From Gemmatimonadota bacterium (GTDB taxonomy: Bacteria > Gemmatimonadota > Gemmatimonadetes > Gemmatimonadales > GWC2-71-9), in assembly GCA_025361465.1 (NCBI GenBank), contig JANYAG010000171.1, forward strand, positions 1 to 15,984: 15,984 nucleotides of DNA. The letters are read 5' to 3'. The translations under genes were made by a program, and so were the position numbers. Below, one piece after another: positions 7,651 through 14,625 of this stretch. Position 1 is the first letter of the stretch, and every line of letters begins with the position of its first letter. Under the pieces are notes generated by a model. It worked only from the letters and a program-made list of their open reading frames with translations. It was not told where the DNA came from and made no database searches.

Positions 7651-8667
7651 CTAGCCCCAGACTCCTGCGATCTCGGCCCGCGCTTCCCAGGCGGCCACCC
7701 GCGGGGCAAGGATCTGTGCGGCAAGGCGCGCGACGGCTTCATCCTCGGGGCGGAACCATCCAGCCGTCTCGCTGCCCAGCCAGAGCCATCCGACGAGCTC
7801 CTCACCCATCTCGAGCCGCGCGGCCAGCATCCCGCGCTGACGCTCGGCGCCGCGGCGATCCGTCCCGAGCGGCCATGGTGACTCCACGGCGGCGAGATCG
7901 GGGACGCGTGCGACCTCGCGTGCCCCAAGGGTATGCACCATCGCGTCGATCGCATCCGATGCCTCGGCGTCGAGGCGGAACGGTTGCGTCACCCCACGCT
8001 CCTGTCCAACCATCGCCCAGCAATCGGGAGCCGGGGCCACGGCCAGCAACTCCAGCCGGTCATGCGGCAGCTGGTTGGCGAGCGCATCGGACGCAAGGCG
8101 CACCAACTCGTCGCCATCACGGGCGCGGCCGATGGCATCGAGCAGTCCCTGGGTCACACCGGCCACCATCGCGTCGCGTTCCTCGTGCGCGGGCTGCGGG
8201 ACGATCCACTGCTGGGCGGCAAGTCGCCGACAACTGGTGGCGAGGACGGCCGCCACGCGGTGCAGGGCACGATGACTGGCCAAGGTGTAAGCATCGGGGG
8301 CGAAGGTCCCCACCAGCAGGAGGCCGACGTCCTGCACTTCGGAACGGATCGGGATCGCCATGACCGAGCGGTAACCGTGCGAACCGACCATGTCCTCCAA
8401 GGCGTAGAGGCCTTCCTGCGACACCAGCGGTTCGGCCGGCGGCGGCTCCAGGTGATCGGCGAGCAACTCCGGCGGACCCACCAGCACCGCGCCGCCGCGT
8501 GAGGGGTAGAGCCAGCAGGCCAGCAGGTCGACCGGGAAGAGCAGTCCCACCGAAGCTCGCAGCGATTCGTGCCAGGTCGCCAACTCCGCGTGGCTCGGCC
8601 GCCGTCCTGACCAGGCCAGGATGGGGACGAATTCGCCGAACGCCGGAGTCGGATCGAGGTCGATCAC
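7651..8667 (-). CDS. Tandem GAF-like domain protein without output domain
   Basis: This 338-residue soluble protein shows two GAF-like regions, about 30-150 (ending in SVMAIPIRSEVQDVGLLLVGTF and a helix) and about 165-328 (MLAARLEMGEELVGWLWLG, then FRPEDEAVARLAAQIL). I see no kinase, cyclase, HTH or phosphatase motif, so it may bind a ligand and act through protein contacts. I chose the GTG at 8667, preceded by AGGG. Longer frames starting at ATG 8736 or 8748 would place the start inside the copper operon promoter. It converges on the GAF-histidine kinase with only three bases between stops, and the domain similarity suggests a possible functional link. GAF assignment is from pattern, not a search. 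Confidence 0.65.
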   Translation of the reverse strand: MIDLDPTPAFGEFVPILAWSGRRPSHAELATWHESLRASVGLLFPVDLLACWLYPSRGGAVLVGPPELLADHLEPPPAEPLVSQEGLYALEDMVGSHGYRSVMAIPIRSEVQDVGLLLVGTFAPDAYTLASHRALHRVAAVLATSCRRLAAQQWIVPQPAHEERDAMVAGVTQGLLDAIGRARDGDELVRLASDALANQLPHDRLELLAVAPAPDCWAMVGQERGVTQPFRLDAEASDAIDAMVHTLGAREVARVPDLAAVESPWPLGTDRRGAERQRGMLAARLEMGEELVGWLWLGSETAGWFRPEDEAVARLAAQILAPRVAAWEARAEIAGVWG

Positions 8668-8707
8668 GCCACCCTGAGGAGCACGTGTCGTGCCACCTTG
8701 TGCACCC

Positions 8708-8736
8708 TTGACATACCCCCACCCCCTATATACCAT
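8708..8736 (+). promoter_or_regulatory. Copper operon promoter with candidate CsoR operator
   Basis: TTGACA at 8708-8713 is a perfect -35 hexamer. An AT-rich TATATACCAT at 8727-8736 can supply a -10; spacing is 13 bases to TATATA, 15 to TATACC and 17 to TACCAT, so the exact -10 is uncertain. Between them lies ATACCCCCACCCCCTATA: two runs of five C separated by one A and flanked by TA steps. Known CsoR operators combine TACCC/GGGTA half-sites, and the left ATACCCCC fits, while the right half repeats the C-tract rather than inverting it. Binding there would cover the core promoter. The nearest downstream genes are copZ and copA, with csoR at the end of the operon. Confidence 0.6.
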
Positions 8737-8768
8737 CAAGGCAACCATCTGCGACGAGGAAGAATGCC

Positions 8769-8984
8769 ATGGCCAAGGTCACCTTGCGCATCGAAGGCAT
8801 GTCCTGCGGGCACTGCGTCAATGCGGTGAACCGCGCGCTCCACAGCCTTTCCGGCGTGACGGTCGGGACGGTCACGGTTGGCCGGGCTGACGTCGAGGTC
8901 GCGGAGGGGGGACCTGCCCCCGAGGCGATCGCCGAGGTGGTCCGGGCGGCCGGGTATGCAGCAACCGCGGTCCAGGCCGGGTAG
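8769..8984 (+). CDS. copZ: CopZ-like copper chaperone (single HMA domain)
   Basis: The 71-residue protein is one heavy-metal-associated domain. MSCGHC at 11-16 supplies the Cu(I)-binding Cys13 and Cys16, and the rest follows the beta-alpha-beta-beta-alpha-beta pattern with the typical AGYAA near the end. Chaperones of this kind carry Cu(I) in the cytoplasm to CopA-type ATPases and to CsoR. The ATG at 8769 is preceded by GAGGA (8756-8760) with 8-base spacing. It is the first gene after the promoter at 8708-8736, and copA starts five bases after its stop. Confidence 0.88.
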   Translation: MAKVTLRIEGMSCGHCVNAVNRALHSLSGVTVGTVTVGRADVEVAEGGPAPEAIAEVVRAAGYAATAVQAG

Positions 8985-8988
8985 CCGG

Positions 8989-11352
8989 ATGGCAGAAGGG
9001 GTGGCGGACCCGACGGCGGCGATCCCCGACTCCGGCGTAACGCTGTCGGTCTCGGGAATGACCTGCGCCGCCTGCCAGGCTCGGGTTCAGCGCACCCTGG
9101 AGCAGCAACCGGGGGTGCATTCGGCGGCGGTGAACCTGATGCTGGCCAACGCCGCGATCCGGTTTGACGTCGCGCTGACGTCGCCGGAGCGGCTGGTGGA
9201 GGCGATCCGCGAGACCGGCTATGGCGCTGAGCTTCCGGCGGAGGCAAGCTCGGCGATCGAGGAGCAGGACGCTCGGGATCGCGACCAGGAGGCGGAGTTT
9301 GTCGCGCTGCGGCGCCGGGCGGTTGTGAGCGGAATTGCCGCGGCACTGGCGATGGTGCTGTCGATGCCGTTGATGACCGGCTCCACCCACAGCCACGCCC
9401 CGACCGCCGATCCCTTCATGGGATGGCTTATGCGGGTGCTGACGCCGGCACTGCTCGGCATCATGCCGTGGGTGTATGCCTTGCCACGGCCAGTGCTGGT
9501 CTGGACCGTCTTCGCCCTGACCTTGGGCGTGATGGCGTGGGCGGGCCGCCACTTCTACGTGCGCGCCTGGGCCGCCTTCCGCCACGGCTCGGCCGACATG
9601 AACACGCTGATCGCGATCGGCACCGGCGCGGCGTTCCTGTATTCGACCTTCGTCACGGTGGCGCCCGACGTCTTCATCTCGCGCGGTCTCGCGCCCGATG
9701 TCTACTTCGAGGCGGTGGTGATGATCATCACCTTCATCCTCATCGGCAATGCACTCGAGGCACGCGCCAAGCGTGCGACGTCACGCGCCCTGCGCGCCCT
9801 CGCCGACCTGCAGCCGCCGCAAGCCCGGGTGGTGCGTGGTGGCGTCGAGATGGATGTCGACGTCTCGAGCGTGCTCCCCGGCGACGAGGTGATCATCCGC
9901 CCGGGCGAGCGGGTGCCGGTCGATGGCGAGGTGGTGCGCGGCGAAAGCGCGGTGGACGAGTCGATGCTCACGGGTGAGTCGCTTCCCGTCGTCAAGGAAA
10001 CGGGCGCGCGCGTCATCGGCGGGTCACTCAACGGCAACGGCCTCCTCAGCATCCACGCCACGACCCTCGGGCGCGACTCGGTGCTCGCCAGCATCGTGCG
10101 GTTGATGCGTGATGCCCAGGGATCGCGCGCCCCGATCCAGCGGCTCGCCGACCGGATCAGCGGTATCTTCGTGCCGGTGGTGATCTCCCTTTCCGCGCTG
10201 ACGTTCGTGGTGTGGTACGTCGCCGCGCAGGACGCCCCGGCGTTGCGCGCCTTTGCGGCGGCCATTGCCGTGCTGATCATCGCCTGTCCCTGCGCCATGG
10301 GGCTGGCCGTGCCGACCGCCGTGATGGTGGCCAGCGGCCGCGGGGCTCGCCTCGGCGTGCTGATCAAGGGTGGCGAAGCGCTGCAGCGCGCCGGGCAGGT
10401 CGACACCGTGGTCTTCGACAAGACCGGCACGATCACCGAGGGAACACCATCGGTGACCGATGTGGTGATGGCGCCAGGGGCGACGTTGACCGAGGACGAG
10501 ATGTTTCGCTTCGCGGCCTCACTCGAAGCCGCCTCGCAGCACCCGCTCGCCGGGGGCGTGGTGCGCGAGGCCGCGCGCCGCAACCTCACGAATTCGCGAG
10601 TCGACGGGTTCGCGTCGGTCTCCGGGAAGGGCGCCACGGGTTCGGTCGACCTGCGCCGGGTCGCGGTCGGCAACAGTGCCCTGCTGGTCGATCAGGGGGT
10701 TGAGGCGACGCCGCTGGAAGCCGAAGCGACGCGCCTCGCGGCCGCCGGTCGCACCGCGGTGTTCGTCGCGGTCAATCGCCGTCTGGTGGCGGTGCTCGGT
10801 GTTGCCGACCCGATCCGAGCGAGCTCCGCGGCGGCCGTCGCCCGCCTGCAGCGCGAGGGACTCGAGGTCGTGCTGCTCTCCGGCGATCGCCCCGCCACGG
10901 CCGCTGCGATCGCGCACGAGGCAGGAATTGCCCGCGTCGTGGCCGGGGTGCTGCCCGAGGGGAAGGTCGCCGAAATTGCCCGGTTGCAGGGGGAAGGCCA
11001 TGTCGTCGCGATGGTGGGCGATGGCATCAACGACGCTCCCGCCCTGGCGCGCGCCGACGTGGGCATCGCGATGGGCGGTGGGACCGATGTCGCGGTGCAG
11101 GCCGCTGATGTGGTGCTGATGCGCATCGACTTGCACGGGGTCGCGGACGCGATCGCGCTGTCCCGTCGCACCATGCGCATCATTCGCCAGAACCTGTTCT
11201 GGGCCTTCATCTACAACGTGATCGCCATTCCGATCGCCGCTGGCGCGCTGTATCCCGCCACGGGCCTGCTCCTCAGCCCGGTGCTGGCGAGTGCCGCGAT
11301 GGCGATGAGCAGCGTCAGTGTCGTCACCAACAGCTTGCGGTTGAGGCGATGA
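8989..11352 (+). CDS. copA: Copper-exporting P1B-type ATPase CopA
   Basis: The 787-residue pump couples ATP hydrolysis to Cu(I) export across the inner membrane. It has one N-terminal HMA domain (residues 17-85) with GMTCAAC (Cys26, Cys29), transmembrane helices from about 110, the actuator TGES (328-331), the ion-site CPC (433-435), the phosphorylation motif DKTGT (Asp477), the HP motif in SQHPLAGG (His518-Pro519), GDGIND (677-682), then YN and MSS in the last helices, the set that defines Cu(I) selectivity. STHSHA (132-137) places two histidines in the loop between the first two helices. The ATG at 8989 follows copZ immediately, so the genes are one transcript. Length and motifs are standard for the family. 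Confidence 0.95.
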   Translation: MAEGVADPTAAIPDSGVTLSVSGMTCAACQARVQRTLEQQPGVHSAAVNLMLANAAIRFDVALTSPERLVEAIRETGYGAELPAEASSAIEEQDARDRDQEAEFVALRRRAVVSGIAAALAMVLSMPLMTGSTHSHAPTADPFMGWLMRVLTPALLGIMPWVYALPRPVLVWTVFALTLGVMAWAGRHFYVRAWAAFRHGSADMNTLIAIGTGAAFLYSTFVTVAPDVFISRGLAPDVYFEAVVMIITFILIGNALEARAKRATSRALRALADLQPPQARVVRGGVEMDVDVSSVLPGDEVIIRPGERVPVDGEVVRGESAVDESMLTGESLPVVKETGARVIGGSLNGNGLLSIHATTLGRDSVLASIVRLMRDAQGSRAPIQRLADRISGIFVPVVISLSALTFVVWYVAAQDAPALRAFAAAIAVLIIACPCAMGLAVPTAVMVASGRGARLGVLIKGGEALQRAGQVDTVVFDKTGTITEGTPSVTDVVMAPGATLTEDEMFRFAASLEAASQHPLAGGVVREAARRNLTNSRVDGFASVSGKGATGSVDLRRVAVGNSALLVDQGVEATPLEAEATRLAAAGRTAVFVAVNRRLVAVLGVADPIRASSAAAVARLQREGLEVVLLSGDRPATAAAIAHEAGIARVVAGVLPEGKVAEIARLQGEGHVVAMVGDGINDAPALARADVGIAMGGGTDVAVQAADVVLMRIDLHGVADAIALSRRTMRIIRQNLFWAFIYNVIAIPIAAGALYPATGLLLSPVLASAAMAMSSVSVVTNSLRLRR

Positions 11353-11378
11353 GCGAGAAGCGAGAAGCGCTACCCTGG

Positions 11379-11463
11379 GTCGCCCTGAGCGCAGCGAAGG
11401 GCACGCGTGGTGGAGTGTCACCGAAGTGCGGCCACGCAGATCCTTCGCTTCGCTCAGGATGAC
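11379..11463 (+). repeat. 85-bp hairpin repeat, copy 1 (between copA and csoR)
   Basis: This copy matches the reverse complement of 11801-11885 at 73 of 85 positions without gaps. Eight of the twelve differences fall in the central bases 38-50, leaving arms that are 35/37 and 33/35 identical. Each copy is itself an imperfect palindrome: the left arm CCTGAGCGCAGCGAAGG pairs with the right arm CCTTCGCTTCGCTCAGG. Ends are GTC...GAC. The 141-base gap 11353-11493 otherwise holds only a GAGAAGC-rich stretch after the copA stop and the csoR ribosome-binding site. Confidence 0.85.
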
Positions 11464-11493
11464 CCAAAGCTGGACCAATATTCAGGAGTCCCC

Positions 11494-11781
11494 ATGCCCG
11501 ACCACGCGACGCACGTGCCTGCCGACACCAAGGACGCCCTCGCCAAGCGCTTGCGCCGGATCGAGGGGCAGGTGCGCGGGTTGCAGAAGATGGTCGACGA
11601 GGAGCGCTATTGTGCCGACATCCTGATCCAGATCGCCTCGGTCCAGGAGGCCCTGCGATCGGTCGGCAAGCTGCTGCTGCAGAATCACCTGACACATTGT
11701 GTCACCGGTGCCATGCGCAGTGGCGAGCCGGCCGAGACGAAGCGGGTGGTGGATGAAATCGTGGAGCTGTGGGGGAAATAG
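11494..11781 (+). CDS. csoR: Copper-sensing transcriptional repressor CsoR
   Basis: The 95-residue all-helical protein belongs to the CsoR/RcnR family. The Cu(I) ligand set is complete: Cys40 in ERYCADIL, then His65 and Cys69 in NHLTHC. Spacing of 25 and 4 residues matches Cys36, His61 and Cys65 of Mycobacterium tuberculosis CsoR, which argues for copper rather than nickel, formaldehyde or sulfide sensing. RLRRIEGQVRGLQKM (19-33) is the family's first helix. The ATG at 11494 is preceded by AGGAG (11484-11488) with 5-base spacing. Position after copZ-copA implies autoregulation through the promoter at 8708-8736. The gene is enclosed by two inverted copies of an 85-bp repeat. Confidence 0.93.
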   Translation: MPDHATHVPADTKDALAKRLRRIEGQVRGLQKMVDEERYCADILIQIASVQEALRSVGKLLLQNHLTHCVTGAMRSGEPAETKRVVDEIVELWGK

Positions 11782-11800
11782 CGAAGACGCAATGCAAATG

Positions 11801-11885
11801 GTCCTCCTGAGCGAGGCGAAGGATCTGCGTGGCCGTCGTTCGCCAAAGCTCCACCATGCGTGCCCTTCGCTGCGCACAGGGCGAC
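11801..11885 (-). repeat. 85-bp hairpin repeat, copy 2 (downstream of csoR, opposite orientation)
   Basis: This is the inverted partner of 11379-11463. It starts 19 bases after the csoR stop and ends 13 bases before the stop of the convergent MFS gene. Arm sequence is conserved while the central loop differs from copy 1. A palindromic element between convergent genes could also end transcription from both sides. Nothing else is visible in 11782-11898. Confidence 0.85.
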
Positions 11886-11898
11886 TCGTGTTGTCGAG

Positions 11899-13431
11899 CT
11901 AAACCCCGATGACCTCCGCTTCCGTCGGCCCCTGCATCCGCTGCATGTCCCTGACGACGGTGCGCATCGCCCCGAGCATCACGACCCCGCCCAGCAGTGA
12001 GACGATCGGCAGGACGATCACCGCCCGCTCGATGCCGAACTTGTCGGAGAGGGCGCCGACCAGGGGCAGGGCGATGGCGTCGCCGGCGAGATGGATGAAC
12101 AGCAGGTAGGCGCCGACGACGGTCGAGCCGATGCGGGCCGGGACGACGTCGAAGATCACGGCCGACATCGGGCCGTTGTACCACGAGAGAAAGAAGAAGG
12201 CCACGACGAACCACGGCACAAATACCGCCAGGTCATGCACCGTCATCAGCCAGACCGCCAGCGGCCCGCCGATGAGGAATCCGGCGGCGATGGTGATCAC
12301 CCGACTTCGCTCGGTCCAGCGGCGGAGCCAGTCGGCGAGCACGCCGCCGGCCAGCGCGCCGAGCACACCCGACAGCAAGCCCCACTTGCCGAGCAGTGCC
12401 GCCGCCGCCCCGCTGGTCAGCCCGAACTCGCGCGCGAGAAAGGTCGGTCCCCAGCCGACCAGGCCATTCATCCCGAAGGAGATCATCGCCCCGGCAATGA
12501 AGATGTACACCAGCGTCGGCGTGCGCAGCACCGTCCGGCCGGCGTTGAGCAGGTCGTCGACCGCCCCTTCGAGTTGTGGCGTGAAGGGTGTTTCCGCGCG
12601 GCGATCGGTCCGCAGCAGCCGGACCCACCGCCAGATGGTGAGGATGGCGCCGAGCCCGATCGCCGCCCCGGCGATCGCGGCATCGATCTTGGATTCGGTG
12701 CCGAAGCGCAGCGAAAGGAGGTAGGCGCCCACCAGTCCGACTGCGCTGAGGATGAGCAACGGTGCGAGTTGGCGCACCACGCCGCGCACACCGATCTCGA
12801 GCTGGCGGACCACGTTCCGGAAATTGAGCGCCACTTCCTCGCGCGCGGGATCGACCAGGCGCGACACCATCGCGGCGCAGAAGAGTCCGGGCAATCCGAC
12901 CGTCATCAGCGCGACGCGCCAGCCGTAGATTCCCTCGAGGTATCCGCCCAGCAGGATGCCGAGCACGCCGCCGACCGGCACCCCCGCGGCCAGAACGCTC
13001 ATCGAGAAGGCGCGGTGGCGTCCCGGGAAATAGTCGGCGACCATTGACGCCGAGGCCGGGCCATAGGCGGCTTCGCCGATGCCAACGGCGGCGCGGGTGA
13101 CGAACAGCTGCGTGAAGCTCGTCACCAGGCCGCCGAGGGCCGTGAAGATGCTGAACAGCGCCGTACCGCCGGCGATGACGGCCTTGCGGCTCTTGACGTC
13201 GCTGATGACCCCGAAGGGCAGTGCGGCTACGGAAAACACCAGGATGTAGGCGGCGCCGAGCCAGCCGAGCTGCGTGTCGGTGAGCGACAGGTCGCGCTTG
13301 ATCGATTCGAACAACGCGAAGATGACGTTGCGATCGAGGTAATTGAGCAGGTTGATGAAGGCGAGCAGCCCGAGCGCCCACCACTGTTGCGATCGGCTGA
13401 CGGCCAGCGGTTGCTGCGGCTCAGGGATCAG
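11899..13431 (-). CDS. MFS transporter, spinster-like, probable CTG start
   Basis: This is a 510-residue major facilitator. The first helices read FINLLNYLDRNVIFAL and LGWLGAAYILVFSVAALPFGVISDVKSRK, where GVISDVKSRK is MFS motif A after helix 2. The pattern NYLDR...GWLGAAY resembles spinster and hexuronate/anion-type transporters; the substrate cannot be told. The central loop contains two extra hydrophobic helices (about 222-241 and 250-273), suggesting 14 rather than 12 spans. No ATG, GTG or TTG precedes helix 1 outside the LOG coding region. A CTG at 13429-13431 overlaps the LOG stop as CTGA and is preceded by GAGG (13439-13442) with 7-base spacing, so I use it. An ATG at 13572 exists but would overlap LOG by 145 bases. 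Confidence 0.8.
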   Translation of the reverse strand: MIPEPQQPLAVSRSQQWWALGLLAFINLLNYLDRNVIFALFESIKRDLSLTDTQLGWLGAAYILVFSVAALPFGVISDVKSRKAVIAGGTALFSIFTALGGLVTSFTQLFVTRAAVGIGEAAYGPASASMVADYFPGRHRAFSMSVLAAGVPVGGVLGILLGGYLEGIYGWRVALMTVGLPGLFCAAMVSRLVDPAREEVALNFRNVVRQLEIGVRGVVRQLAPLLILSAVGLVGAYLLSLRFGTESKIDAAIAGAAIGLGAILTIWRWVRLLRTDRRAETPFTPQLEGAVDDLLNAGRTVLRTPTLVYIFIAGAMISFGMNGLVGWGPTFLAREFGLTSGAAAALLGKWGLLSGVLGALAGGVLADWLRRWTERSRVITIAAGFLIGGPLAVWLMTVHDLAVFVPWFVVAFFFLSWYNGPMSAVIFDVVPARIGSTVVGAYLLFIHLAGDAIALPLVGALSDKFGIERAVIVLPIVSLLGGVVMLGAMRTVVRDMQRMQGPTEAEVIGV

Positions 13432-14183
13432 GGAGTGGCCTCGGCAATGCCCATCCGGCGCCGGCAGTCCATCAAGGTGCGCACCGCATGGTGCGGATCG
13501 TCGGTGACCGTGAAGAGGTTCATGTCGCCGGGGGAGATCATCTCCTCGGCGAGCATTCGCACCCGCATCCACTCGACCAGCCCGCCCCAGTACTCGGAGC
13601 CGAACAGCACCACCGGGAAGTCCGTCACCTTGTCGGTCTGGATCAGGGTGAGTGCCTCGAAGAGCTCGTCCAGCGTGCCGAAGCCGCCGGGAAAGACGAC
13701 GAAGCCGATGGCGTACTTCATGAACATCATCTTGCGCACGAAGAAGAACTTGAAGTCGAGCGACCGGGTCAGGTACGGATTCGGCACCTGTTCGCGCGGC
13801 AACTCGATGTTACAGCCGATCGAGATCCCGCCCGCCTCGAACGCGCCCTTGTTCGCGGCCTCCATGATCCCGGGGCCGCCCCCCGTGAAGACCGGGACGC
13901 CGGCCTTGGCGAAGAGGCGACCGGTCGCCTCGGCGGCCAGATACATCGGATCGCTCGGCTTGGTGCGTGCCGATCCGAAGAAGGTGACCCCGCCCGCCAC
14001 GTCCTGCAGATTGTCAAAGCCCCACACGAACTCGCCCATGATGCGGAGCACTCGCCACGAGTCCGAGGTCTTCCGGAGGCGCAGGGTCTCTTCCCCAACC
14101 GGGATGTTGAGCAGTTGCTCGTCCTGGGTGGTCTGCTTCCTTCGGGTACTGCTGTGGTGCGGATGGTGAGCCTGATCGGTCAT
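13428..14183 (-). CDS. LOG family (TIGR00730) Rossmann-fold protein
   Basis: The 251-residue protein contains the LOG signature: GGGPGIMEAANKGA (101-114) and PGGFGTLDELFE (165-176, the PGGxGTxxE motif). Family members hydrolyse nucleoside 5'-monophosphates, releasing the base and ribose 5-phosphate; those acting on cytokinin ribotides gave the name LONELY GUY. The first 60 residues are an extension with a His-rich start (AHHPHH). The ATG at 14183 has GAGG nine bases upstream. A TATATT on the minus strand (14231-14236) might be its -10. The MFS gene follows in the same operon. The true bacterial substrate is unknown. Confidence 0.88.
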   Translation of the reverse strand: MTDQAHHPHHSSTRRKQTTQDEQLLNIPVGEETLRLRKTSDSWRVLRIMGEFVWGFDNLQDVAGGVTFFGSARTKPSDPMYLAAEATGRLFAKAGVPVFTGGGPGIMEAANKGAFEAGGISIGCNIELPREQVPNPYLTRSLDFKFFFVRKMMFMKYAIGFVVFPGGFGTLDELFEALTLIQTDKVTDFPVVLFGSEYWGGLVEWMRVRMLAEEMISPGDMNLFTVTDDPHHAVRTLMDCRRRMGIAEATP

Positions 14184-14290
14184 GCGTCAGCACCTCGGGA
14201 GAGTCACGTTTGCTTCGGAATTGTGGTGGAAATATAGGGCCGAGCCACCGCCGGGCGGTGCCCGGGGTGTCGCCGGACGTGGCGTTCCCC

Positions 14291-14303
14291 TACGTTCCTC
14301 CGC
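14291..14303 (+). promoter_or_regulatory. Possible -10 element directly upstream of a start codon (leaderless candidate)
   Basis: TACGTT at 14291-14296 stands 7 bases before the GTG at 14304, and the intervening pyrimidine-rich CCTCCGC cannot act as a Shine-Dalgarno. A -35 is not evident. The 120-base divergent region 14184-14303 also contains a perfect 7-bp-arm palindrome, CACCGCC-G-GGCGGTG (14246-14260), which could be an operator or chance in GC-rich DNA. Confidence 0.25.
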
Positions 14304-14609
14304 GTGAGTGCACCCGACGACTGGCACGCTGAAGAGCCCGATCCGCGCTACCGCGGCTCATGGCTGGGACTGACCCTGCGTTTGGCCGGGCGTGCGCTCC
14401 TGTCTCCCCGGCTGGCCATCGACCTCTGCCGCACCGCCTGGGCCTTCCGACGCCGCAAGTGGTGGCGCCAGCCGCCATTCCTGCCGATTCCCGACCGCCC
14501 CTACCTGCGGTGGCGGATGTACACGGCGTACGGGCATGAGGACGCGGTCCCGCCACTCGAGGACGTCCGTCACTTCGCTCGCTGGCGGCGCGAGACCATG
14601 GGGCTGTGA
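14304..14609 (+). CDS. Small basic protein of unknown function
   Basis: A 101-residue product from a GTG start. It is rich in Arg and Trp (for example RRRKWWRQPPFLPIPDRPYLRWRMYTAYG near 48-77), with a mildly hydrophobic helix LTLRLAGRALLSPRLAIDL before that. I recognise no family. It reads as a genuine gene because it fills the divergent gap cleanly and precedes queG by 16 bases on the same strand, with codon use like its neighbours. It might associate with the membrane surface. No function can be given. Confidence 0.6.
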   Translation: MSAPDDWHAEEPDPRYRGSWLGLTLRLAGRALLSPRLAIDLCRTAWAFRRRKWWRQPPFLPIPDRPYLRWRMYTAYGHEDAVPPLEDVRHFARWRRETMGL

Positions 14610-14625
14610 AGGAGGCGGTGGCGTC

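Noticed and set aside
8668..8748. Longer start for the tandem-GAF gene (ATG at 8736 or 8748)
   Set aside because: This would put coding sequence across the TTGACA/C-tract copper promoter, and the added residues are not GAF-like; the GTG at 8667 has an AGGG upstream.
10519..11478. Minus-strand open frame of 319 codons opposite the end of copA
   Set aside because: It is antisense to the conserved ATP-binding domain of copA and has no recognisable domain.
12091..13384. Long open frames (318 codons plus strand, 383 codons minus strand) over the MFS gene
   Set aside because: They are shadows of the transporter frame: Arg/Ala/Pro-rich, no motif, no plausible start context.
13432..13572. ATG at 13572 as the MFS start
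   Set aside because: It would require a 145-base overlap with the LOG gene; the extra residues are the out-of-frame reading of LOG and contain no membrane segment.
14246..14260. Perfect palindrome CACCGCC-G-GGCGGTG as an operator
   Set aside because: Short GC-only arms are common by chance in this composition, and no regulator gene is adjacent; only mentioned as a possibility.
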